64,000 bases of DNA from Apostichopus parvimensis (Eukaryota > Echinodermata > Holothuroidea > Aspidochirotida > Stichopodidae), in NCBI GenBank assembly GCA_000934455.1, contig KN883758.1, positions 115,943-179,942 of the forward strand, written 5' to 3'. The position numbers were made by a program, and so were the translations under genes. The stretch's first letter is position 1, and every line of letters begins with the position of its first letter. The notes below the pieces were generated by a model, which was not told the DNA's origin, ran no database searches, and worked only from the letters and a program-made list of their open reading frames with translations. Below, one piece after another: positions 1 to 11,326 of the stretch.

Positions 1-946
1 TATGACAATAGATAAAAAACTTGTTAACCTGATACATGTTTTTTGTTGTGCCATGAAGACTGTTGTTTACTCACATTACAAGTCAACTCAGCTGATGCAG
101 TGAGTTTTGCTCCGATAGTCAGTAAGAACCCTGTATGAATGTATTTCAGCAATAAATTACTTACCATTGGATGCAGGCTCACATTCGAAATGATCGTTTC
201 ATTAAAGACGAATTTCAAGCACAAGTCCCAAACGTGAGCAGCTTCCATTCAGATACAGACAAAATGGCTGCTTCCAAAACCGTCTTGAAGCTTTTCAAAT
301 TCGGTTGTTTGCATTAAGCTCAATATTACACCAAGCTCTTACAAGGTAATATCATTTAGGGGAAAAAATGGATTTTTCAGTCATGGGGTTACATACGAAT
401 CAGTTTACTTGTAGTCTTTATTAAAGTTCATAATCAAGTGACTTTGTACTGTTTACAGTCCATATCTGTTGTACTTTTCACCATACTTAGTACCTGATAC
501 AACTTAACTAGTTGTTTGCTTAGTCACTATTAATCGGTTACAGGGTATATTTATACTCCACGTTTCATTTGCATACAATACGTGGTTGTCTCCATCCAGG
601 GTTGGACTGTGTCTTAAACCGACCAGGGATTTTTCACCTTGACCGGTCCATTATTCATTGATATGTTACTTACATAGTGATCGCCGTCGTGGGGGGGGGG
701 GGGGTCTAAGGGAAGGGGTGTCCCCCAATTGTGTAGGTTGCAATAATCCTTTAAAAAAGACCCACAAATAATTTCCAGAAGCAACGCTTGATTAAAATGA
801 GAAAAGTTGAAAACTGAAACCAAAATAACAAAATATATGTTTTAGACTGGATTTTATTTATTTTTTCAAGCATTTTGTGACAACATGCTTGAAAAAATTA
901 CAAAAAAATCTAAATAATATCGACTGAAATATATATGTTCAATATA

Positions 947-3900
947 TCGTCCCCGTTTTGGCGTAGTGACGAATGTGCAAAAAGTGAGTTTTGAGTAAAC
1001 GCGCTCTAAAGATTTTAACATTCTGACTTTAGTATACCGTAATTAATAAAGGATCTTTTTTACTAAAAGTTGTCAATATATTTAATAAAACAAATAGAAC
1101 TTTGAGTTCTCATATTTGTTGCTGATCGGAAACTTTCTTATTTGTATGGGTAATGCGCGGATATAAGTTTTTAAGTATATTTTTCTTGAGTGTCATGGAT
1201 GGCGTCGGAAAGGGGGGGTAGTGGGGTAGTGGGGTAGGGAGGGCATGGAGAGCCGGCTGCTGAAAGGGGTGGTACGTTGGTCTTATTTATATTACGAAGA
1301 ACCCCCAAGATTTTCTACAATCTATAAAATAGACAAGGGATTTGCATAGGTTATCCACATATATCATGTGTCTTAGTATGTTTTTCTTGGGTGGCATGGA
1401 GGGGGTTGGATAGGGTGAGGGGAGAGGTTAGAGAGTGCAAGGAGTGCCTGATGCTGACAAATAAATGAAGTTAAATAACATGGATGTAATTTAGATATCA
1501 TGTTGTTCGTGTTAATTTGATGTCGTTGTGAAATTCAGTTAGGGCTATACTTATTGCAACCATCCCCTAACATCTTAAAAAAATACTTCAGTACTGTATC
1601 ATTGAAAAGAACTTTACAGGAATACGTAATGACTTATCTAGGTTAAATTATCCATTACGAATTAACATATCCGAATGAGGCTCAATGGTGTTATGTAATC
1701 GTTATCCCGACCCCATTCCCCACATCGACCGGATCTGTTCCAGCTTTGGGCAAAACCTAGGTCTTAACAACATTGTTTATGAAATTGTTTCGGAAGTCAA
1801 TTTGCATGGCATGATGGGACAGATACTCTTTGGCATAACGGTGTGGATCCTTATAAAGCTCAGTAACAATTATTTTGGCAGGCGCCGTGCCTTTAATGAT
1901 GTATAACAAGTCCTGCATCGTTGGTATGTTATTAGTGTGATAATTTATCTGGTATATTATAAACATAGCTTCAATATTCTTTCTTTGTTTTTTGCAATAT
2001 AAAATGGTACCAGACATGCAGGCACTGCATATATCACATGTAGTATTGAAAACATTTTCCTTTGCATTTTCGTTAAAGAAAGGCACAACGTAAGCTACAC
2101 TAGATACTATATAATATGCTTTATACCTTTGATACATGGCAAGAAAAGGTCAAACTGCCATCGATGTATACTCCAAGTACTTAGCCTTTTTGGAGGTTCT
2201 AGCGACCTCAGATTCCTGAATAATAATATATGTTGCGAATTTGATAGAATGAGACCTTCATGTTTTATGTTTTTTTAATTTTCAAAACACATTTCCTTTG
2301 ATATTTGGGGGTTAAGCAATCAATTCTTGCGGTCACATGTTGGAACTATGTCATTTACAGAACACTGATAATTTGATTGGTCAGTTTTAACGGAGCTCTT
2401 TTGCATGATACAGCAGTATCATCGGCATATTTTGTACCAGAAATGTGTGAGTTTGACCTAATTTCATCAGTATACATAGTAAATAATATAGCAGATAATG
2501 CCCCTCCCCCCTCCCCCCGAGGCACATCAACCTTTATTTCCGACATTTCCGATAACCCTTTATCCAACATAACTTTTCTGGACCATCCTTGAAAAAATTG
2601 TGCCAGCCAATGAATAAGCCAAGTTTCTTTCATTGATCGTGAAAGATCAATCATTAATTGATTTGGCAAAACAGTATAAAACGCACTTGAATAGTCAAGA
2701 AAAGACCCTTTTATAGTTGTTTCCTTACAATAACTGAGACACAATATCATGGATTAATAAAATGTCTGATGTCTGCAGGACATGGGTTCTTCGATTGGCT
2801 TGTAACTTCCGTTCTGGAACAGCAAGTGCCTTCGCCTTTCTTATGTAGAGAACCTTATGTGGTTAACAATTCCAATGTATGGAAACCAGGGCTGAGGGTG
2901 TATTAGTTTGGCGAAGTTCATTTGGTTTCTGTGTCCATGTTTTGACTTGGTATATTTTTCCAAAAAGTCTGGTATAACTTCCCCTTATGACCCTGGACTT
3001 CTCAGCCTGTGGAAGAAAACATCCAAGATTCTCTCATTTCTAAAGGGTGCTATACAGATTTTCTAGTAATTCTGTCTAACGCTGGTAATTTGTGTATTGG
3101 ACTGTTAACATTTACATTAAGACTGTGACAGAAAACCAAGAGAATTAATGTATACTAACCCCCCCCCCACGCCATCCCAAGTCTCACTATGACATCAAAC
3201 ATTGGCAAAAAGGTAGCTCCATGCCAATTTACTCCCGTACCGTGCAAGATAAAGTTCTTAGATATGTTCGGGATAAGTTCATCACAAGGATCTCCGTTAT
3301 ATAAGTTCATTACGATGGTTTGGATTCCTTCCATTTAATCCTAAGGTATTGTTAGGCTGACACTAAGAATGGCTTAAATTAATTAACCTTGGTCTAAGTA
3401 TTGTAGTCTTGGCGGTCACAATTACAATTTGAATGGTTTTTCATAAATTTTATACAAGTTACATCCATGGTCATCATGGTCCTGACTTACAGCATGGGTT
3501 TCCTCATTTACATAACTCTAATTAAATGTACCGACACTGTTACACTGATTCAATAGAGAAATAGCGTTACTGTACTGTCTATAGCTACTCGCGCAACAGG
3601 TACAAGCATCGAATGTATTGCAATCATAACACTAGGCTGCTATTCAGGTATACTATAGTTGACCCACTGGTCATTCCGTTTTCACGATTGAGGCTATCGT
3701 GTAGGAGATACTGCATTAATTAATTAATTAATAGATGAGGTGGAAATAATAAAGATATTACCTTCCCATAGTCCGGGGTGCTTTCAAATGGATGTAAGTT
3801 GGTTCTAAAATCAGTATGACATGGTTGTTATGTTCGACTTGTCCCAAAGGGTAATATTCGTCGTAATGCAAAAACGCAGAAACTCTTACAAATTGTGTTA

Positions 3901-4125
3901 CTGAGTGGTCATAATGACGAATGTAGTATTCGTCAGTATGTGAAAACGAGAATGCGCATTAGGTTGACATTCGTCAAAAACCAGTCAAAAATAACTAAGA
4001 AACTAGACATTTTTAGAACTTCTAACCCGGCTCAATCGATTCTTCACCCTCGAAATAGGTAAGAACAATATTTAACTCAATTTCGCCAAAACTGCGTATT
4101 CGTCACTACGCCAAAACGGGGACGA
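947..4125. mobile_element. DNA transposon with 28-bp terminal inverted repeats, non-autonomous
   Basis: The left end TCGTCCCCGTTTTGGCGTAG (continuing TGACGAAT) is perfectly inverted at 4098-4125. The flanks reconstruct the intact copy-B sequence near 39895-39905, where the element is absent. The target duplication is TA, or ATAT if the outermost T/A is assigned to the host. No transposase ORF is visible inside. The contents are AT-rich DNA, G-rich tracts around 1208-1260 and 1395-1440, TTAA repeats at 3716-3732, several ATTCGTC motifs near the right end, and a LINE fragment. The class (Tc1/mariner-like or other) is not settled. Confidence 0.85.
2355..2750 (-). pseudogene. LINE reverse transcriptase fragment
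   Basis: A 131-codon open stretch with retrotransposon RT features in order: FLDYSSAFYTVLPNQL (the FxDxxxAFD region, with the second Asp lost), a degenerate VPRGEGGGALSAILF (normally PQGxxLSPxLF), YTDEI, then the catalytic KYADDTA. It lacks the fingers and thumb. The closest architecture is CR1/L2/Rex-like LINEs, by motif only. It lies inside the TIR element, so it was carried or nested there. Confidence 0.75.
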
Positions 4126-7100
4126 TATGTTCAATGTCACATTCTATACTAGGAAATCATGATTTTCTTAAAAGTAGTCCCCTATACTTACAACACTTTT
4201 GTCGCCTTATTGAATTAGTGTGGACATCTATTTCGCGAAATCGGTAAACCGGGGACAAATACTCAAAGTCGTCGACTAACATTCGTCTTAATTGAAAACC
4301 AAACACCCTACTGTATGTGGTCTATTTTTTAATTCATACATAATCTCTCAGGGCTTAGCTACTGAGTGATATCCAAATAATATAATAAGAGTTTACCATT
4401 TTACTTCGTTTTCTGGAGGACGAGGTGCAGATTAATAAAATGTGTATTCTCTGTCAATGCTATGTATATGTCAGAATGCATTGGTCACCGTACTTGTATA
4501 TCTTGTCGTAAAGATATTAGCACGGACGGGTTGCCAATAGCACGTTCTTTTGTTACGAACTTACAGAATAGCTAACATGGTGATTTCATGAGCTGATTTT
4601 CACAGTGAAAAATATATTTCTACACAACCCGTCTCTATTATATGAACTACTGGGCAGTAATTTTTACCAGGCTCTCCAGCCCACCGGCCCACCAGCCCAC
4701 CGGCCACCGGGCATTGCTCAAATGCCCGTGTGGCCAGTCCGCCACTGTCTCCATCTATATATATTTGTTGTTCTTTGCAACATACTTAGTACCTGATAAA
4801 ACTTAAAGAGTTGTTCACTTAGTGACAAATCGGTTGCAGAGTAAATTTTTATTCCAGGTTACGTTTCCATATAATACATTGATATCTTCATTGACAACAT
4901 GAGCCTAGATACGATCACTATTCCATACATATACTACTGAATGTCAACGTATGTGTGTGTTTTTTTTTGGGGGGGGGGGGGTGCTGGTATGCAAGTGGTT
5001 CTGGGTCAGACATTACGACTACTGCACTAACACGTACCTGTCTTGCTGGAAACATCGATACCGCAGTGATAGGGTTTGCACCAATAAGCAGTCGTCAAAT
5101 AGAACGAGAATTTGGAAGTATTTTTATAACACCAGTTCGATTTTAAAGAACACAGTCATGTTAGATATGTGTGTATATATTAACGATATACTTAAGCATG
5201 TACAATATTTACACACTTCGTACTAAGTTACTATTGAGTTATTTCAGGCATTTTATACTCCAAACATCCTTTAACTTGTTGGAAAGAAGTTATTTGATTG
5301 TATCCAGTCTTCGCATAAGTCGATCAGTGGCGTTACATCGTAATGAATATTCATGATCCAGTGACGTCTGGTTCGTAGATGTTGTGGTGTGGGAAATACT
5401 ATCAAATGGTGAGATACAATCTTCCTTATAACTTGGGTATAATAGTTTCGATTTACTTGAAAACTAAGAATATGATAGATGACCTGAGAATCGCTAGATT
5501 CTTCCGAAGTTTTCGACCATTATTAGAGGGAAAAAAACAGTTGCGTATTGCTGTTTGAACGTTCGAAAGTAAACACATATCTCGATGATAATTATTCTAT
5601 GAATTTTAACATTGACATGTGTTACGAAGTCCAGATACTATGTATTGAGGAGAAGAACACAATAAAGTATATGAGAGAGGTGGTCTTTAAAAATGAACCC
5701 AATCAGTGTATTTTGGTGACAACAAACAACTGAATATAAATAGATTATGTACCAGTACTTTCACGTTAACTTCGCAAGCAGAGGTACCTCCGGTTAGCCG
5801 GCTACCGCTAGCCTCCTTGTCAGGGTGGTGTCACGTCATAGAAAAGTCGTTTGACAACATTACAGAGAGGTTGTGTCAGGAAGCTTCAAGAAGGCGTAGA
5901 GTAAATAACACTTTATGAATAGAATAGGTCCCAACGAAAATAGGTCTTAAAAGTCGCCGCAAAAGAAAATTAAGTAAGACTCAAACATAGCCGGGACAGT
6001 GTGATAAAGAAAGGCCGGAACGGAAAGATGGATATTCAGTGGTAGGCAGACCTCATAGTTCTTTTAACGTGGCGTGACGTACAGACTTGAGCCACTCGGA
6101 GAAAAGAGCGGACCACTCCTTGAAAACTGAATTATAACATACACTGATTGTGATATACGCTTCCAAATTAGCATAGAAATACTTAACCACTAAAAACGTA
6201 AATAACAGCAATTAACGTGGCAAACTCTTAAAGTAACATCTGCATTACAGCAAATTAAATACAGAGTGCTTTGCTTTGTAGGTGCTCAACAGTAATACAT
6301 ATCTCCATTTGATGTTATCTTTTGATGTCTGCTAAAGGAGAATATTTTGCAAGATTGTCATACCAAACCAGCCTTAGGACAACAGGGCAAGATCAGTGCA
6401 TAGATCCCGTACTATTTGATTAAATGAACAACAAATTCGATTGTCCAGTTGATAACCCCCACCCATGAAAGCCATTGCGTTACCCGGATTAGATATGAAC
6501 CCATATAAACCTCATGTCATATTTTTGTGGCACATGTAATACTCTTCAGTCATATTTATTTCAGGTTGGTTGAAAGATGACGGCAGTAACAAACAGTGAT
6601 GAAGGAACGATCGAACAGTTTAACTATCACTGTAACAACCAATTGCTTCAGTTAATATATTTCTGAAATTGCGTTACAGAGTGAGATATACAGCAGTACT
6701 GTGTCAACCTCGTAAATTCATTTAAAAAATCCCTTGTAGTTTATTGCACACAGGTAAATATCCCTTTCCTTCTGTTTATAAGACTATTAATGACGTCATA
6801 GAAACAGATATGGTTCCTAATGTATGGCCGGAATAGTAGTGTCACATGAAGTGAGTGACTGAAATGATTCCAGTGAAAGTAAATGTACGGATACTTTTCT
6901 GGACGAAATTCCATTAGAAGCACTCAATCAACGGTGTTGAGACTTAACATCATATGACACACTAATGTGATCATTGTCCGTATCCGGTGGCATGCAAATA
7001 AATCGTTTAATGTTAAAGATCTTCAATCTCTGTAAGAGTCTAGTTTGTATTGTGAAGCAAACTACATTTGTTTAAAAGAAAGTCATTTTCGTCTCCGCTA

Positions 7101-9772
7101 CTCAGCGATCATTTTTTGCATTATATTTTTTAAGAGATTTTCTGCCCTCACATGTAGCTTACAATATGAAACGTTATATACGTTTCCGCTTTGATTTCTG
7201 TGAAACAATCATCTAAACGAAAAAAAAACTTTCCGTCAAAGCTATTAGCAATAGACTATGAAATCAGCATTCGGTTTTACATTGATTTCCGATCATTAAC
7301 AGTTGATATCATATAAACCTTGAATATTTTGATATTTCTATCATCATGAATGATGTCTTTCTTTCATGTTGGGAAACAAACCCTTCTTTGCGACCAACAA
7401 TTCACACCTTAAAACTTTTCCTTCAAACAGGTAAAACGAAATTAATACTCTTACTAATTCTTCTCATTGAACATAATTTTTGAAAATTATCCACGTGTTA
7501 TAATAGATAATGTTTTCATGAGAAGTATTATGTTAAAGGAGGGAGATGGCTATTTAGGAAATAAATCGTGATACGAAACAGTCTTGGCCTGGCGTATAAA
7601 ACCAGTCTTGAAGTTCACTTTTAGCACTTGTATTTCATCCATTGGTGTCCGTTTCACAGATGCCAGAAACATTGCCAACGTGAAACAGCACTCTACTTAG
7701 TTTTACGTACCGATGAAGGGGAATATTTAAGGGAAAGGGAATGACGTCACATACGAGATAACACATAGAGAAGCAAGGACTTTGAGTATTGTGGAGAAGA
7801 GGCGGACCCCTTGATATGATAATCTCATTCACAAAATATTACATACTTCTGGGCAAAGCATTGGATTTGTGTGGGGTATAATGACGTTTGTAGTGCCATA
7901 AAAATCAGCCTATGTCTATACGTTAGGTTAATTCGAAGCAGATTAATGTGTATACTCAATGTTACTTACCTAAATATCCAGGATATATCAGGTTTCACTT
8001 GAGGTTTGACTTGAGGTAACAACGTTGAATCATGGTCGATGTTAAAAATGTCAAAGGATATAGTTCAGTGCATTACCTCGTATCATCGAACGTCTGATGA
8101 TTAGTGACTCAGTCTACAATTGAGATGTTATTGTGGTGAAAATTCTATGCGCGTTTCTCAAAACATCACGTTACTTTAAATTAAAAGGAAGCACTTGCCA
8201 AAGAATTGCTTAAAGGGGAGTTGTATAACTACATTTTGGCATATTCAGCATTTTTGTAGTAATATGAAATGAAGTTACATTGATAAAAAAACACGTTGAA
8301 TGCATACTGATTATGACAATTTATTTAAGCATTATCAAATATACAATACACATTTGTACGTACACATTTGTGTCATTATTTACAGAGGCAACCTATTGGC
8401 GACTCTTTTTCAACCACTGGTCAATAACATGAAAAAAGGAAATTTGTTTTGTTACTTATGTCTTTTTTTTTGGGGGGGAGGGGACCGTTAATCAATGACT
8501 TTGATTATAAATTGTTACCATTCAAATGTTCTTAACATATATCAATAAATTAATTTCTGATTAATATTCTACAACTAAAACATTTGATGTCAGACACAAC
8601 TACATCTCCACCTTTCTTTATGTTATCGAAAAAGAATCTTAGAAACTAAACTCATGTGGTGTGCTAAACTTTCTACAAACTGAATTTGACGGTAGCGTTA
8701 GACTTCAGATCATCCATCTTCTTACATGAAAGATAAAATTTGCAAATAGAATATCGGACATTGATGACATATTCAGTATGTTTTTATCGCTTCTTCTTGA
8801 ACGTTCCTTTACAAGTTAAGGTAAGCCAGACTTAGTTATGACTTTCGTTGGCATAATACGCCACTGTGTACAATATACATAGCATACCCACAAGGATGTA
8901 TTTTAAAAGCAAACAGCAGAAACAGTAACAATAAGTGGTTAAATATTTCAAAGTATACGTTTACTTCTTAAGTTCACAAGAGCAGAACCCTTTTTAATCA
9001 CATCCTTGTTATTTTCATTTTTAAGAAACGGCGAACACTTTTTAATTACAAAAAGTAAGCCAATATATAATGCAGCACTAAGGTTATCATAAAATGCAGT
9101 AATAGTATTACTTTTCACCCCTTTAAGTTCAATTACTTGAACATGAGTATGTAGTATAAAACTGAAGTTATTAGTGTTGACTGCAAAACAAAGACATGTT
9201 ATCCGTAGCCAAGTATACTTTAACCGCAACATTCAGTAAACGACAACATACGATATTTTAAATTTTGTATTTACACATTTTGGAAAAATTCAAATAGTGA
9301 CTTATTTGATCGTCGAAAACATTAATGATTGTGACAATGAAAGAAGACCAACAAGTCTTGATATTGCAAAATGTATAATGGTGAATCTTACAAAGTATGA
9401 ACGTTTCAGAAAACAAATAAAAACAACAAGCGAAGAGGTTTTTACAAATGTACATGTTTTCTGCATTATTATGATTTTTTTGTTAATTAAATTAAATTTA
9501 GGGTTCTTTCCAGTCTTTTTCTTCCAGACTCAAATAAACAGAACAGTAATGTTTGACAATGGATAATAAAGTATTTAGAGTTGGTAAGTTCAAAAACTTT
9601 CTGACTGTCTGGGTCACGTAAACATAGGAAAGCAAAAGGAACGTAAATTGAAACAAGTCGAGCTGCATGGTTTTCTTGATTATTTACTAAAACAACAATT
9701 AGAGCGCAATGTATTGCAATAACTGATTTTCGTGACATATTTAATTTTTATAATTGTGTACTTAAATCTTCA
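4126..9772. other. Non-coding 3' flank of gene A
   Basis: Duplicated at about 39900-47594. Short open frames here are not kept between the two copies, and no splice-bounded exon pair was found. T-run/G-run junctions occur at 4961-4981 and 8462-8483 in this copy only. Confidence 0.6.
4677..4712. repeat. CCCACCGG minisatellite, copy A
   Basis: About four units of CCCACCGG/CCCACCAG. The same array in copy B (40440-40486) has about six units. Downstream, copy A also repeats about 20 bp resembling the CATACTTAGTACCTGATA seen near 485. Confidence 0.8.
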
Positions 9773-9778
9773 TTTATT
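9773..9778 (-). promoter_or_regulatory. Likely polyadenylation signal of gene A
   Basis: AATAAA on the minus strand, about 153 nt past the stop. Copy B has one at 47600-47595, about 155 nt past its own stop. The conserved distance supports it, but AT-rich sequence makes chance matches common. Confidence 0.45.
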
Positions 9779-9930
9779 TTTTTATTTTTTAATATGATAG
9801 TTAACTCAGTATTTGTCAATGTTGGGATAAACCAGCACGTAAATGGTTGGATTAAACGTGAAATGAGCAAGGTCTTATGCAGTGGCTTTTGACACTATCC
9901 TGCTAGCATCCTTGGTGTAGTATCGGCGCA

Positions 9931-11326
9931 TCACGTCCCTTTCGATGCCGTACGGTTCTTTTGTCTTTCGAATTCTCTGTAGAAAATAACATATATTCGT
10001 CAGCAGAAACATTTTGCATCGCTTAGCAATTAATCTTGAGTTTGGATATATTATACGTTCTTGGGCCCTCTCATTCCCACTTAATTTCATTCCACGGTAA
10101 ATTATTTGCATTTGATTAAATGTAAAACGCAAAATACTACTTCATTAGAGAAGAAAATACTAAGTACTTGAAGCCTACCTGAACGTTTTCCGGAATGTTT
10201 CCACCTGCAATGAGATAGAAGAGACACATCACTAATTACTGTATGGAAAAGCTTCCTTATTATACTCGTATGATAAATATTTACATAGAGATGTCCTCTG
10301 AAGTATATTTGATTGTCCATATAGTCTGCAGGATTGGCCTTCCATTCACCGTATGGGTAAGATGCTACATTCTATTGCCAGATCTAATAAGATGTTTTTC
10401 ACATCAAAGTTCACATTATATGTTGATGTCGTTGTAACTGTCACGTGTTAAATGTACATCGATATACCATTAAGTTTAAATGACAAGTAAACTCTAACAT
10501 CCGCAAAATGCTAAGTTCTGTGATAGCTTTTACTTCTTTGTTTATTTGCCTAACAAGTCTGGTAAATTAGAGATAGCAAGCCAAAAAGCCATTTGCAATT
10601 TATTAAGCTATAAATCACAAAAACAGCAGTTTAGCAATAAAATTGAACAAGTTCATATAACGAATCCAATCATTTAAGAGTTCAAACAGTGTTCAGGTTA
10701 TTATATGGGAGATTGTACCACAATTTTCATTATCAGTTTTGTTATAATATTGTTAATTTGGACTTTAAGTGTACTAACACATTGATGCTTTCACGTGTAG
10801 AAGGTACGTTCTTAAAACATGACACTGGGTGATTTGAATGCTTTTTTTAATCAATAAAGTGTTATCAATAATTCGTTTGAATTGAAATTGAATTGAAATT
10901 GAATTAAAAAAGCCACATGCAATTTATTAAGCTATAAATCACAAAATAACAGTTTAGCAATAAAATTGAACAAGTTCATATAACGAATCCAATCATTTAA
11001 GAGTTCAAACTGTGTTCAGGTTATTATATGGGAGATTGTACCACACTTTTCATTATCAGTTTTGTTATAATATTGTGAATTTGGACTTTAAGTGTACTAA
11101 CACATTGATGCTTTCACGTGTAGAAGGTACGTTCTTAAAACATGACACTGGGTGATTTGAATGCTTTTTTTTAATCAATAAAGTGTTATCAATGATTCGT
11201 TTGAATTCGAGCGGTAAAGCCGTTAGTTTAAATAGATTAGCATGAAATGGTATTATTTCACAGTAACGTTATTGTAAAACTTACCACCTGTCTGAACCTT
11301 GAATTGGTCAAACGGATCCCATTTTG
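9931..11326 (-). CDS. Gene A C-terminal exons (42, 26 and 46 nt)
   Basis: There are three very small exons: 11326-11285 (phase 0-0), 10204-10179 (0-2) and 9976-9931 (ends at TGA). Acceptors are AACGCAG, TTGCAG and TCTACAG. Donors are GTG|GTAAGT and CAG|GTAGGC. Together they give 37 residues: QNGIRLTNSRFRQV, then VETFRKTF, then REFERQKNRTASKGT. All three have same-length counterparts in copy B, with the same stop position. Other frames across these exons are open in copy A only, so this frame is preferred. I do not recognise the tail as a known domain. Confidence 0.65.

Noticed and set aside
614-823. 69-codon minus frame with a proline run
   Set aside because: The proline run is a translated poly-C tract, whose length differs between the copies and breaks the frame.
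9875-10132. 85-codon minus frame ending ASRIVSKATA
   Set aside because: Open in copy A across the last exon, but the same frame in copy B stops after 17 codons. The frame ending at the shared TGA is conserved in both copies.
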